Below are positions 18,626 to 28,488 of a stretch of DNA of 64,000 nucleotides, one piece after another. The notes beneath the pieces are model-generated. The model was not told where the DNA came from. It searched no databases and saw nothing but the letters and a program-made list of their open reading frames with translations. Both the position numbers and the translations under genes were made by a program. The stretch comes from Anabaena sphaerica FACHB-251. GTDB lineage: Bacteria; Cyanobacteriota; Cyanobacteriia; Cyanobacteriales; Nostocaceae. Location of the stretch: contig NZ_JACJQU010000001.1 in assembly GCF_014696825.1 (NCBI RefSeq), positions 310,001-374,000 of the forward strand, in the 5' to 3' direction. Position 1 is the first letter of the stretch. Every line of letters begins with the position of its first letter.

Positions 18626-19180
18626 ATGACTATAGATCCTGTCGTTTTTATGAATACCCTGGTAAAGAGATTTGATTTTACCGAGGAAGATAAAGTTATT
18701 CTTAAATCCAATGCAGATTGGGGGCGAGAAATTGCCGCAGAAATGGCAGATCATTTCTATGCTTATCTAGGACGAGATGAAGAAATGAATACCATTTTAA
18801 ATGCAACTGAAGGAAGAATTCATCGCTTGCATAAAACATTCGTGCAATGGTTTCATGAAATGTTTACAGGAATTGATGATTGGAGTGCTGGCTATTCTCA
18901 ATGTCGTTGGCAAATTGGCATTGTTCATGTCAAGGTTGGAATCCAACCCCAGCATATAGTTCCAGCTATGGCTACTGTAGTTAATGAAGTCGGTAAAAAA
19001 CTCAAAGTAGAAGGAAAATCAGAAGAATTAAAAGACGCTTTGGGTAAGATTTGCATGATTGATTTAGCTTTTATTGAACAGTCGTATATAGAGGTTTCTA
19101 CATCTGCTGTTTTAAAAGAAACTGGTTGGTCATCGGCTTTGTTTAAACGTCTAGTTATAAGTGGTGCAGCATCGATGTGA
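18626..19180 (+). CDS. Stand-alone protoglobin (globin-sensor-domain haem protein)
   Basis: A 184-residue protein consisting only of a protoglobin/globin-sensor domain. The key segment is RWQIGIVHVKVGIQPQHI (residues 94-111), in which H101 is the expected proximal haem ligand; EDKVILKSNADWGREIA marks the Z/A helix region. No kinase, cyclase or chemotaxis output domain follows, so it is a single-domain form that may bind O2, NO or CO or pass a signal through a partner. Its own promoter region is likely upstream; the neighbours do not suggest a partner. Confidence 0.85.
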   Translation: MTIDPVVFMNTLVKRFDFTEEDKVILKSNADWGREIAAEMADHFYAYLGRDEEMNTILNATEGRIHRLHKTFVQWFHEMFTGIDDWSAGYSQCRWQIGIVHVKVGIQPQHIVPAMATVVNEVGKKLKVEGKSEELKDALGKICMIDLAFIEQSYIEVSTSAVLKETGWSSALFKRLVISGAASM

Positions 19181-19184
19181 TTTG

Positions 19185-20138
19185 CTAATTCATATCTAAC
19201 AACACTTTTAAAACTCCTTTAGTTTGCGCTTTTTCAAAAGCAGCTAACCCTTCACTCAGAGGATAATGAGAATGTATTAGAGGTTCTACATCTACTTGTT
19301 TTGTAGCTAATAACTCTAATGCTGGGCTAAAGGGTCCACAACGAGAACCAATCAGGGTAATTTCATCTACCACTAATGAGGAAGCATCCAGACTGAGATT
19401 ACCAGAGTATGTACTTTTTAAAACTAGCGTACCTCTGGGACGTAAAGCCCGACGAGCAATAGAAAATCCTGCTGGGTTTCCAGTACAATCAACTGATATA
19501 TCAAAAGCCCTATCTGTCACAGCATCAGCTAAACCTGTTTTTATACCCCTGGCTTTTAAATTAGCTAATTTCTCAGGGTGTCGCCCTACTACCAACAAAT
19601 CACAGCCAGTTAAAGCTAGTGTCTGAGATACCAGTTGTCCTAATTTACCATCTCCGACTACTAAAACTCGGTCATCTGGAGATAATTGCACTTGTTGTTG
19701 AATTTCCAAAGCTGCGGCTATAGGTTCGGTAAAAGTTGCAGCTTCTGTAGAAACATTTTCTGGTACAGGATGCAAATTTTTAACAGGTAAACAAAGGTAT
19801 TCTGCAAAAGCACCATTTCGATTAACAATACCTAAAACTGTGCGATTTTCACAGTGGGTAGGTTTTCCACTGCGACAAAACCGACAATAACCACAAGCAG
19901 CATTGATTTCACCGACAACTCTTTGATTGATTAACTCTTCTGGACCTTGTTCGACAACACCAACAAACTCATGTCCTAAAATACCTGTATAGGGATAATA
20001 ACCTCTGAGTAATTCTAAATCAGTGTTACAGATCCCCGCACGTAAAACTCGCACCAAAGCCTCGCCCGGTGGTGGTTCAGGCATAGGAATATCTGTTTTG
20101 AGTTGTAACTGGTTATTTTCCAGCCAGAGTCCTTTCAT
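19185..20138 (-). CDS. Zinc-dependent medium-chain dehydrogenase/reductase
   Basis: A 317-residue MDR enzyme using ATG 20138, preceded by AGGTGAGGA as ribosome site; an ATG further upstream at 20204 overlaps the neighbouring gene. Catalytic zinc ligands come from AGICNTDLE and GHEFVG. A structural zinc site is formed by four cysteines in CGYCRFCRSGKPTHC. The NAD(P)-binding motif is VLVVGDGKLGQLVSQ. It resembles threonine/sorbitol-dehydrogenase-type alcohol dehydrogenases; the substrate cannot be assigned. The gene is 35 bp downstream of the hypothetical gene at 20173 on the same strand. Confidence 0.85.
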   Translation of the reverse strand: MKGLWLENNQLQLKTDIPMPEPPPGEALVRVLRAGICNTDLELLRGYYPYTGILGHEFVGVVEQGPEELINQRVVGEINAACGYCRFCRSGKPTHCENRTVLGIVNRNGAFAEYLCLPVKNLHPVPENVSTEAATFTEPIAAALEIQQQVQLSPDDRVLVVGDGKLGQLVSQTLALTGCDLLVVGRHPEKLANLKARGIKTGLADAVTDRAFDISVDCTGNPAGFSIARRALRPRGTLVLKSTYSGNLSLDASSLVVDEITLIGSRCGPFSPALELLATKQVDVEPLIHSHYPLSEGLAAFEKAQTKGVLKVLLDMN

Positions 20139-20172
20139 TTTGTCCTCACCTAATTTGCTAATTGACTGCTGA

Positions 20173-20751
20173 CTACAATTGTGGCTTTTCTTCAACCTTT
20201 TCACTCAACGGTGATAATTCAATTTTGTTTAGCCAAGTAATCAGATCCTCTGAACTAAGTGCTATTTCATTTCCTAGTGTTTTAATATATAATGTACCAT
20301 TGCTAATTATTAAATCTTTGACTGGATACCATGAATCTTTCTTCCGAATTAGAAGATTCATAGGAATACCTATTCGAGAAGTATATTTACGATATTTCCA
20401 CCAAGCTCGCCATAGCATCACAGATTTAGTACAGTGAAGCTGATAGCCTTCAGGGACTTTGCCGTATAAATACTCATAGAATCCTCGGCTATCTATATCT
20501 CCTTGTAAAAGATATCCGTATTCAGCTAATACCTGATTCATCAATTCCCAATGGGATGAATTGGCTTTGATTAAAAATTTAGTTTGTGTGTCGGTTGCAT
20601 GGGCGCTCATAATTACGCCCTCTTTTTTTGCTGTCAGTTGATTGCTCCGGCAAATTGTTTGCGAGCTTAAAATAGAATTTGCCAACAAAACTTCTTGGTT
20701 TTGGCTAGAGTGATGAACAAAATCTCGCACCAAATCTAAATTTGATAGCAT
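20173..20751 (-). CDS. Conserved-type hypothetical protein
   Basis: A protein of about 192 residues from ATG 20751; the frame extends to 20823 with a hydrophobic MLFYLILLLICIC head that could be a signal segment but has little other support. The body (FLIKANSSHWELMNQVLAEY, then SRGFYEYLYGKVPEGYQLHC) is compact and aromatic-rich, and its 23-residue C-terminus is acidic. I recognise no family. It is followed closely by the MDR dehydrogenase gene. Confidence 0.6.
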   Translation of the reverse strand: MLSNLDLVRDFVHHSSQNQEVLLANSILSSQTICRSNQLTAKKEGVIMSAHATDTQTKFLIKANSSHWELMNQVLAEYGYLLQGDIDSRGFYEYLYGKVPEGYQLHCTKSVMLWRAWWKYRKYTSRIGIPMNLLIRKKDSWYPVKDLIISNGTLYIKTLGNEIALSSEDLITWLNKIELSPLSEKVEEKPQL

Positions 20752-21019
20752 AATTGTCGATGACTCAGTAGAGTTGCACCTAGAACAAATGCAAATTAAC
20801 AGTAAGATTAAGTAGAAAAGCATAAATCAAGATAATTATTTCCAGAAGTGCTGAATTAGGCTAAATTTCCATTTTCTTCTGCTAATTGCTTGATATTAAC
20901 GATCAATATTTATGCTGAATTACTGACTACTGTTGTTTGCTAGTTTATTAACGTAATCATTTATTATCTCTCTTTTATTGCTCTGTGTGCAAACATAATA
21001 AATATAGTTTTTTATAAGG

Positions 21020-21058
21020 AATTCCCCGCTAACCCTGATGGATATAGCGGTGGGAATT
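21020..21058. terminator. Hairpin just downstream of the IMPase-like gene
   Basis: AATTCCCCGCTA and TAGCGGTGGGAATT form an imperfect inverted repeat with a 15-nt loop, ending two bases from the stop of the minus-strand phosphatase gene. No strong T-run follows on the minus strand, so termination is likely but not certain. Confidence 0.4.
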
Positions 21059-21060
21059 AA

Positions 21061-21867
21061 TTAAAATTTTACACCTTCTAGAAAGGGTGTAAACACAGGA
21101 ACCAATTCTGGATAACCAACCACCATTGTCGGAAAAGAGCGATCGCTATAATCTGTACCTGGTGATAATGGAAACGGCTCAGACTTGAGAGATACCCAAC
21201 TACCACCAGCAGCTTGTACAATTACCCAAGCACCTGCAATATCCCAAACCTTTGGTGTCGCTTCAATTCCTCCCAAAACCGCACCAGTCGCAACTGTCAA
21301 AAAGTTATAACTAGCAACTCCTAACATCCGCAGTTTACAGGGAAAACCTGGTTGAATTATTCCCGTACTGCGGGAACAAAGATTAAAAAAGTGATTACTG
21401 CTAGGAGCATCTTTACTGGTATGAATAGCGTGATTATTCAAAAATGCTCCTGTTGGGGTTGTTAAGCCTGAAGAACCAGGCCAAAAACCATAAAATGCTT
21501 GATTTAATGGTGGTGCGTAAACATAACCAAAAATGGGCGTACCTCGATACAGTAACCCCAGAGAAATAGACCAAATGGGAATACCCCGTGTAAAGTTGGT
21601 TGTTCCATCTAAAGGATCAATTACCCAACACCATTCTGTATTAGGAAAAGTCTGATCACTTTCTTCACTTAAAATACCGTAACCTGAGAAAGTAGAAGCG
21701 ATCGCATCTCGAATTTCCTGATCTGCCCATTTATCAGCTTGAGTAACTAAACTACCATCAGCTTTTTGAGAAGCTTGCACTTTCCCAAAATCGTGCATTA
21801 ATTGTTGTCCCACTCTGGTAGTAGTGGTTTCCGCAAAGTCTAAAATAGTAGTCCAAAAATCGTTCAT
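21061..21867 (-). CDS. Inositol-monophosphatase-family phosphatase
   Basis: A 268-residue enzyme with the metal-site motifs of the family: GILSEESD, WVIDPLDGTTNFTRG, and VWDIAGAWVIVQAAGG near the C-terminus. These bind two or three magnesium ions and hydrolyse sugar or inositol phosphates, histidinol phosphate or similar substrates; SuhB, HisN and CysQ share the fold and cannot be separated by eye. It lies downstream of the PucC-like gene on the same strand, separated by a TTAGTTA heptamer repeat. Confidence 0.88.
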   Translation of the reverse strand: MNDFWTTILDFAETTTTRVGQQLMHDFGKVQASQKADGSLVTQADKWADQEIRDAIASTFSGYGILSEESDQTFPNTEWCWVIDPLDGTTNFTRGIPIWSISLGLLYRGTPIFGYVYAPPLNQAFYGFWPGSSGLTTPTGAFLNNHAIHTSKDAPSSNHFFNLCSRSTGIIQPGFPCKLRMLGVASYNFLTVATGAVLGGIEATPKVWDIAGAWVIVQAAGGSWVSLKSEPFPLSPGTDYSDRSFPTMVVGYPELVPVFTPFLEGVKF

Positions 21868-21939
21868 TAGTTATTAGTTATTAGTTATTAGTCATTGATC
21901 AGTGGTTACTTTCTCCCCTGTCCCCTGTCCCCGTTCCCT
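21868..21939. repeat. Heptamer repeat (TTAGTTA) and CCCCTGT repeats
   Basis: Four near-perfect ATTAGTT units lie directly before the phosphatase start, followed by CCCCTGT-type repeats. They belong to the STRR class of cyanobacteria. Confidence 0.75.
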
Positions 21940-23373
21940 TTAATCTAAATCACTTTCTAAAACAGAAGCTAAAGCTTGTTTCGTATTGGTTTGAAATTCT
22001 GTCACATTGACCCGATTCAAAAACCAAATCGAAATTAACATTCCCACCGCTTCTAAACCAAAAACCAAACCATAAGCTAATACTAAATTATTGGGTAATA
22101 AATTGCGACCTATATCTAAAACAGTACCACCAATAACTACAGCTATTCCCCTAGATATAGACTGTGCTAGTCCCCAAGCACCAATAAAAGTACCTGCGGC
22201 TTCTGCAACTGTTAAATCTAACATTAAACTCACTGCTGCTGTAGTTAAGAAACCTGTAGATAAACCAAATATCACCAAACCAAATTTCAAGAAATTAGGA
22301 TTAGCAGAGAATCCGGAAAAACCGAGTAATAAAGCCGAAAAGGCTACTAAAATACAGCCTAATTTTATAGTTCTCCGTTTACCCAAACGTGGCACAATCA
22401 AGAAACCAGTCACACCATAAGCAATTAAAATTCCTGTACCGTAAAAAATATTCAATCTGGTACTTTCAGCCAAAGGCATATTAAACACTTCACCCGCATA
22501 AGGTTCTAAAATTGGATCTTGCATAAACAAGCTGATAGTCATCACCAATAAAAAGGTGAAAAACAAACCTGTTTGTGGACTTGCTGTTAATATTGACCAA
22601 GCTTTACTTAAGCTAATGCTATCTTCTCGGTTTCCTAGTGTGGAACGTTTAGAAAAACGGGAATATTTTTTTTCTACGCCCAAAGTAGCGATTATTGATA
22701 ATCCAAATACAATACTAGGAACAATGAGAAATAATCGATTAATGGCTGATTGTAAAGTTTCTAAAGGTGCATTACCATCCAGTTGTTTTAATAAACTAGA
22801 ACTAACAATAGCCCCAACTATAATTCCTACCATCAGCATTGACCAAACAATACCAACGACTTGGGAACGGTTATCTTCTTCTGAGATATCCACCAACAAA
22901 GCTGCAAATGTCGTACCACTGACACAAATTGCTAGACCATAGACAGCGAAAACCAAACCTAAAACTGCTGTCCAACCGATAGTTTGGGCTGTCCATACCC
23001 AGCTATCAGCACTACTAGCGGCATTTAACTGCCACATTACTTGTACTGCTAAAAAAGCAGCGATCGCAAATATCCCTGCTCCCACCCACACATAAGCTGT
23101 ACGATGATAGCCTAACAACGGTTTAGCATCAGAAATCTGTCCAAATAAAATCCGGGTAGGAGAGACAAAAGCCGGTATGGCTAACACCAAAGCCACTATT
23201 GTAGCCGGAATAGCTATTTCCTGAATCATGACTCGGTTAAGTACCCCCAGAGTCAAAATAGACATCATACTCAAACCCATCTGAAATAATCCCAGCCTAA
23301 ACATGGTCGGTATATTGACCTTTGGTACAGCTAGGGATTCTTTTTGGGTATCAAATACATCACCGCTTGCCAT
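21940..23373 (-). CDS. PucC/BCD-family MFS protein
   Basis: A protein of about 477 residues from ATG 23373 (MASGDVFDTQKES); an upstream frame to 23424 adds 17 residues without support. Twelve hydrophobic segments are visible. The early segment FRLGLFQMGLSMMSILTLGVLNRVMIQEI and YVWVGAG are characteristic of the PucC/LhaA branch of the major facilitator family, which in phototrophs is linked to pigment or light-harvesting complex assembly. Cyanobacterial members are proposed to handle chlorophyll or assist antenna assembly; substrate is unproven. Confidence 0.85.
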   Translation of the reverse strand: MASGDVFDTQKESLAVPKVNIPTMFRLGLFQMGLSMMSILTLGVLNRVMIQEIAIPATIVALVLAIPAFVSPTRILFGQISDAKPLLGYHRTAYVWVGAGIFAIAAFLAVQVMWQLNAASSADSWVWTAQTIGWTAVLGLVFAVYGLAICVSGTTFAALLVDISEEDNRSQVVGIVWSMLMVGIIVGAIVSSSLLKQLDGNAPLETLQSAINRLFLIVPSIVFGLSIIATLGVEKKYSRFSKRSTLGNREDSISLSKAWSILTASPQTGLFFTFLLVMTISLFMQDPILEPYAGEVFNMPLAESTRLNIFYGTGILIAYGVTGFLIVPRLGKRRTIKLGCILVAFSALLLGFSGFSANPNFLKFGLVIFGLSTGFLTTAAVSLMLDLTVAEAAGTFIGAWGLAQSISRGIAVVIGGTVLDIGRNLLPNNLVLAYGLVFGLEAVGMLISIWFLNRVNVTEFQTNTKQALASVLESDLD

Positions 23374-23512
23374 AGCTACTTTTTTGTATTGTTTACACTC
23401 ATTAACCAAGATAAACGGAAACACCCAACCTCTTTCGAGTCACCTGAACAGGTTAAGGGAAAACGATAAACTGAATAAGTAAAGAAATGTAAATATAATC
23501 TATTTTAGCAAG

Positions 23513-24448
23513 ATGGAAACCATCACATTAGGTCAAAATGGCATAACCGTTCCTCCCCTGTGCATAGGAACTTGGGCTTGGGGTGATAAACTTTTTTGGA
23601 ATTATGGCGATGCTTACGGTGAAGAACAGTTACAAGCCGCTTTTACCGCAGCATTAGATGCTGGTGTCACTTTCTTTGATACTGCGGAAGTTTACGGCTT
23701 GGGACTTTCTGAAGAGTTTTTAGGAAAGTTCATGAAGCAAACATCCCAACCAGTACAAATTGCTACTAAATTTGGACCATTACCCTGGCGTTGGGATGGA
23801 AAATCTGTGTCTGAGGCTTTAACAGCCAGTCTCCAACGTCTACAAGTTGAAAGAATTGAATTATACCAAGTTCATTGGCCATTTACATTCTTTCTCAGTC
23901 AAGAAACTTTGATGAATACTTTAGCCGATGAAGTGCATAAGGGAAGAATCGGTGCAGTAGGTGTCAGTAATTATTCGGCATCACAAATGCAAGAAGCACA
24001 TCAAATATTAGCCGCACGGGGAGTACCTTTAGCAGTTAACCAAGTTCGTTATTCTTTGCTAACAAGGCAAATCGAAACTAACGGTATTTTGCCAACTGCC
24101 CGTGATTTAGATGTAAAAATATTAGCTTATAGTCCTTTAGCTCAGGGATTACTTACAGGTAAATATACACCTTCTCAAAATCCTACAGGTGCCAGAAGCA
24201 TAGACCCGCGATTTAGTCAAGATGGTTTAAATAAAATTGCCCCAGTTTTATCTTTACTGCGGAAAATTGGTGAAAAATATGGTCGCACCCCTGCCCAAGT
24301 TGCCCTTAACTGGTTGATTGCTCAGGGGAACGTAATTCCCATTGCTGGTGTCAAAAACGCCGAACAAGTGAAACAGAATGTTGGCGCTTTGGGTTGGATA
24401 ATGACTGATGATGAATTAGGCGAGTTAGATCAAATTACCCGCCTCTGA
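23513..24448 (+). CDS. Aldo/keto reductase
   Basis: A 311-residue (beta/alpha)8 oxidoreductase. The catalytic tetrad is visible as D and Y in FFDTAEVYGLGLSEEFLG, K in IATKFGPLPW and H in ELYQVHWPF. The C-terminal NADPH-binding region includes IPIAGVKNAEQVKQNVGAL. It reduces aldehydes or ketones with NADPH; the natural substrate is unknown. It is divergent from the PucC-like gene, with 139 bp between starts, so a bidirectional promoter region lies there. Confidence 0.92.
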   Translation: METITLGQNGITVPPLCIGTWAWGDKLFWNYGDAYGEEQLQAAFTAALDAGVTFFDTAEVYGLGLSEEFLGKFMKQTSQPVQIATKFGPLPWRWDGKSVSEALTASLQRLQVERIELYQVHWPFTFFLSQETLMNTLADEVHKGRIGAVGVSNYSASQMQEAHQILAARGVPLAVNQVRYSLLTRQIETNGILPTARDLDVKILAYSPLAQGLLTGKYTPSQNPTGARSIDPRFSQDGLNKIAPVLSLLRKIGEKYGRTPAQVALNWLIAQGNVIPIAGVKNAEQVKQNVGALGWIMTDDELGELDQITRL

Positions 24449-24568
24449 CACAATTTTAGATTTTAGGTTGGCGATTTTAGATTAGGAAAAATCAAAATCA
24501 TTAGTTGCAAATTGCATCAATTCCTAAATTTCAACCCAAAATCCAAAATCCCAAATTAACTCAAACTC

Positions 24569-26107
24569 CTATTCTCGATGTGAACCTAGTTTTTGATTAC
24601 TAGGTGTCACAGGAGATTCACGGCGGCCTGTACGTAATTTAGGCTTGGCTGATCCCCGTCCTTCATCACCATTGTTGTCAGATTTAGACCAGGAAGAACG
24701 TCCACCACGTTCACCACCGCCGCTGCGTGGGTATTCACCACCATCACGACGCTTGTTGAGCTTGGGTTTGGGAGATGGTTCTTCTTGGGGAAGGTCTACA
24801 CCAGATTGCAACCAATCTGGACGGGTTTGATCATAGGCAATTTGCAAAGCCGCAGCAGCGATCGCCTGAGCATCATACTTTTCAATCAATTCACTAATGA
24901 TTGGTAAAAATGAAGCCAAACGTTCACCAGTTAACGCTTCTGCTACCTGTTCTTGCAATTTTTTGATGTGTCTGGCTTCAATTTGCGCTCTGGTAGGAAT
25001 TGTTAACACCTGCCAATTTTGGCGGTTATGGCGTTCAAATGCCTGTTGTTTGCGGCGTTCAAACGGTTGTACCAAAGAAATCGCCGTACCTTCTTTACCA
25101 GCGCGACCAGTCCGACCGATCCGGTGAACATAGGTTTCCACGCTATCGGGTAAATCAAAGTTGATCACGTGAGAAAGTAGATCCACATCCAAACCCCGTG
25201 CAGCAATATCAGTCGCTACCACCCAGCGGACTTGGCGATTACGGAAACGGGTCAACAATCTTTCCCGCGCTTGTTGGGATAAGTCACCATGATATTCATC
25301 CACACTATGGCCAGCCGCTTGCAATTGATTAGTCAGTTCTGCGGCTGTGCGTCTGGTACGGACAAAGATTAAAGCTGTTTCTGGATCTTCCATTTCCAGA
25401 ATTGGCTGTAAAGCTTTGGCTTTTGTCCAGTGTCGGGGAATCAGGTAAGCTACTTGGTTGATTTTATTGGGTGCAGCTTTTGGTTGCTCAACGGTGACTG
25501 TCACTGGAGAGTTTAAAAACTTGTTCACCAGTTGGCGAATAGATGGGGGCATAGTTGCCGAGAATAAAGCCGTTTGGCGATCTGTGGGGGCTTGGGACAG
25601 GATTTTGATGACATCATCAATAAAGCCCATGCTCAACATTTCATCAGCTTCATCTAAAACAAACCATTTCACCTGGTCAAGTTTTAAACTACCACGCTCT
25701 AGCAAGTCGATTACTCGCCCTGGTGTACCTACGACAACATGAACACCGCGTTTTAGTTGCATCATTTGGCGGTCAATTGACTGACCACCGTAAATAGCCA
25801 ATACTCGCAACCCATCATTTCCCATGAATTGGGAAATAGCATCGTGAACTTGCATTGCTAATTCACGGGTAGGTGTTAGAACAATAGCTTGTACAGCTTT
25901 TTTGCTCACATCCAGTTTTTCTAACATCGGCAGTGAAAAGGCTGCTGTTTTGCCTGTTCCGGTTTGCGATTGACCAACTACATCACGACCCGCTAACAAC
26001 TGGGGAACAGCTTGAGCCTGAATATTTGTGGGTGTGGTAAAGCCAAGTTTTTCTAGAATTTCAACACGTTCTTGGGAAATGCCTAGTTCTTGAAAGGTAA
26101 GATTCAT
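24569..26107 (-). CDS. DEAD-box RNA helicase, cyanobacterial CrhR/CrhB type
   Basis: A 512-residue helicase with every core motif: Q-motif region with FTTPTNIQAQAVPQ, motif I SQTGTGKTAAF, Ia PTRELAMQV, Ib GTPGR, II VLDEADEM, III SATMPP, and VI HRIGRTGRAG. After the core (about residue 360) comes a conserved extension and then a basic, glycine/serine/arginine-rich tail (RSGGGERGGRSSW region), as in CrhR and CrhB of cyanobacteria. Such enzymes unwind RNA during cold or redox stress. The upstream sequence 26108-26249 has heptamer repeats but no clear cold-box. Confidence 0.9.
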   Translation of the reverse strand: MNLTFQELGISQERVEILEKLGFTTPTNIQAQAVPQLLAGRDVVGQSQTGTGKTAAFSLPMLEKLDVSKKAVQAIVLTPTRELAMQVHDAISQFMGNDGLRVLAIYGGQSIDRQMMQLKRGVHVVVGTPGRVIDLLERGSLKLDQVKWFVLDEADEMLSMGFIDDVIKILSQAPTDRQTALFSATMPPSIRQLVNKFLNSPVTVTVEQPKAAPNKINQVAYLIPRHWTKAKALQPILEMEDPETALIFVRTRRTAAELTNQLQAAGHSVDEYHGDLSQQARERLLTRFRNRQVRWVVATDIAARGLDVDLLSHVINFDLPDSVETYVHRIGRTGRAGKEGTAISLVQPFERRKQQAFERHNRQNWQVLTIPTRAQIEARHIKKLQEQVAEALTGERLASFLPIISELIEKYDAQAIAAAALQIAYDQTRPDWLQSGVDLPQEEPSPKPKLNKRRDGGEYPRSGGGERGGRSSWSKSDNNGDEGRGSAKPKLRTGRRESPVTPSNQKLGSHRE

Positions 26108-26249
26108 TAATTCTCCTAGATTTATTCTGAGTTTTGGACTTGTAAACCGATACTTATTCGTAAATTAGGTAATTGGTAATTGGTGATTGGGAAGAATAAA
26201 CTCTTGCCTTTTGCCTCTTGCCTTCTTACTGTTCCCTGTTCCCCGTTCC

Positions 26250-27581
26250 CTATTCCCTATTTCCTGCAATGACAATTTCACCATAGAGGTCGTAGGCATC
26301 GGCACTGTGGATCTTTACTGGCACGATGGTTCCTAGCCCCGTTTCGCCTTTAACATAGACTTGACCATCGACTTCTGGGGAAAATCTGCCGGAACGGCCG
26401 ATTAATTCTCCACTTTCGGGATTTTCTTGCTCAATCAGGACATCAACTATTTTGCCGACTTCCTGCTGATTTTTGTGGAGAGAAATTGGTTGTTGGAGTT
26501 CCATGAGTTGATCACGACGCTCTACCATCAATTCTTGTGGCAATTGATTGGGCAAATTGTAGGCGGGGGTTTCCTCTTCCGGCGAGAAGGTGAAAACACC
26601 AACATGATCAAATTCATGTCGCGCAGTAAACTCTAGTAAATGTTCAAAATGCTCTTGTGTCTCTCCAGGGAAACCCACAATAAATGTGGTTCGCAACACT
26701 GCTGATGGTAGTGCAGCTTTGATGCGCTCAATAATCCCGTCATTTACCCGTCCCTGCCAAGGACGATTCATGGCGCGGAGAATTTCTGGATGAGAATGCT
26801 GCAAGGGCAAATCTAAATAAGGCAGAACATTCGGGGTTTCTCTAATAGCCGTGATCACATCTGGGGTGAGTCCGGTAGGATAAGCATAATGTATTCTAAT
26901 CCACGGTACATCTACTTTGCCTAAAGCGCGAAGTAGTTCCGCTAACCTTGGCTTACCGTAAATATCTAAACCATAGTTTGTGGTGATTTGGGAAATTAGA
27001 ATAATTTCTTTTACCCCTTGATGAGCCAATTGCTCGGCTTCAGCAACTATTGATTCAATAGTACGCGATCGCTGGTTTCCTCTTAAATAAGGAATTATAC
27101 AAAATGCACAACGATAATCGCATCCTTCAGCAACTCTCAGGTATGCTACTCCCTCGGTTGTTGTCCGGTATCGTGGCGTGGTTTCATCAGCTATGTAGGT
27201 GGGTTCGGCGCTAATTTGTTTAACTCGCTCTCCCTGTTCTACTCGCTCAATTACATTGACAATTTTGTGATAATCACCAGTGCCAACCACGGCTACTGCT
27301 TCTGGCAACTCTTCCAATAATTGTTCTTGAAAGTGTTGAGCCATGCAACCAGTAATAACGACTTTTTTATTGGCTTCTGCTAATTCTACTAAAGTTTTTA
27401 CCGATTCTTCCCTGGCAGCTTCGATAAAACTACAAGTATTGACAATTACATAATCAGCTAACTCTTCATTTGTGTCTACACCATATCCTGCTTCTACCAG
27501 CAGTCCTAACATATGTTCTGTATCTATTCGGTTTTTCTCGCAGCCCAGGTGAGAAATGGCAATTGTTGGCTTGTCACCCAT
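26250..27581 (-). CDS. rimO: Ribosomal protein uS12 methylthiotransferase RimO
   Basis: A 443-residue methylthiotransferase. The N-terminal UPF0004 domain begins [18 protein letters not shown] and carries NTCSF and GCMAQHF cysteines for one 4Fe-4S cluster. The radical-SAM cluster motif is CDYRCAFC. The C-terminal TRAM domain covers the last 60 residues ([16 protein letters not shown]). The [11 protein letters not shown] signature separates RimO from MiaB. RimO methylthiolates an aspartate of ribosomal protein S12. The gene stands alone on the minus strand. Confidence 0.95.
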   Translation of the reverse strand: MGDKPTIAISHLGCEKNRIDTEHMLGLLVEAGYGVDTNEELADYVIVNTCSFIEAAREESVKTLVELAEANKKVVITGCMAQHFQEQLLEELPEAVAVVGTGDYHKIVNVIERVEQGERVKQISAEPTYIADETTPRYRTTTEGVAYLRVAEGCDYRCAFCIIPYLRGNQRSRTIESIVAEAEQLAHQGVKEIILISQITTNYGLDIYGKPRLAELLRALGKVDVPWIRIHYAYPTGLTPDVITAIRETPNVLPYLDLPLQHSHPEILRAMNRPWQGRVNDGIIERIKAALPSAVLRTTFIVGFPGETQEHFEHLLEFTARHEFDHVGVFTFSPEEETPAYNLPNQLPQELMVERRDQLMELQQPISLHKNQQEVGKIVDVLIEQENPESGELIGRSGRFSPEVDGQVYVKGETGLGTIVPVKIHSADAYDLYGEIVIAGNRE

Positions 27582-28488
27582 ATTTTGAAAGTATCTTCAG
27601 TTTTTTTCTCTTGTAGTCAAACATTACAAACATTAAGTAGGTGCTTTTTCCCGCACCCTAATCAGTACACAGCAGTAATAACTCAAGTTGCTAGTTATCT
27701 AGTTTAGGCTGGTAATTGGTAATTCGTAATCGGTAAACCGTAATCGGTAATTGGTAATTGATAAAAAGCAGAAGCAAGAAATATCAATTTTCCTTGTTAT
27801 CTCTCTGTGCTTTGTCACCCTCCGGTGAATGCCAAGCTTATGGGTAAACCCCCAATCATGTTTTGGCTCACCTGTTACCTTTTCCCTAACTAGCAAGTTA
27901 CGTTACTGGATTTCCACTACCAGTTGTTTTTTGTAAATGCCCGTGGACGTATGACCCTAATCAGTAAAGATATAGAGGCCATGTTATGATGTTTCTATTA
28001 ATCTGTTTCCCAGGGTAAATTTAAGTGTCTTTGGGTATTTGTGACACTCTTAATATATTTTAACGATTCGCTTATTGGTATTTTATACTACCGCAGCGTG
28101 TGCGTTGTTAATTTACCCATCGGGAAGCCGCCCAAAGGGCTGTTTGTGAGAAGTCGCTACCCTCAGGGAAATCGCGAACGCGACTGCGCCCATAAAGCAG
28201 TAATGCTACCCTACTTCAGGCTGGTGCTGCGACGACGTGCAGACAGCGAGATGCCTAAACCACGGGAAACTGCCTTGCGTCTTGTGAGTGGCAAACTCCT
28301 CTTGTAGCCAAGTTTTATCTTAACATATCTTATGAAAGGTTTAACGCCAATTTCCATCTTCGGAAGGAGGAGATGGACTAACTGATGAATAACACGCCAA
28401 AGCAGATAAGTATTCTGACCTTTTGAGCCTGGGTTCCTTAAACAAAAAAATTTTCAATTCTGGACAATGCCATCTTCAAATTAAAGAC
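27582..28488. other. 907-bp intergenic stretch with STRR and a GC-rich palindromic block
   Basis: No convincing gene. At 27707-27765, GGTAATTGGTAAT-type heptamers repeat with variation. At 28079-28315 the base composition becomes GC-rich with several short palindromes: GCCCAAAGGGC, TCGCGAACGCGA and CTGCGACGACGTGCAG. An 88-codon frame across it (28041-28307) looks like chance. The block resembles dispersed Nostocales repeat DNA or a structured RNA; which cannot be decided here. The distal part contains the btpA leader. Confidence 0.5.

Noticed and set aside
28041-28307. 88-codon plus-strand frame
   Set aside because: It spans the GC-rich palindromic block, has no ribosome site or recognisable protein features, and reads like chance coding.
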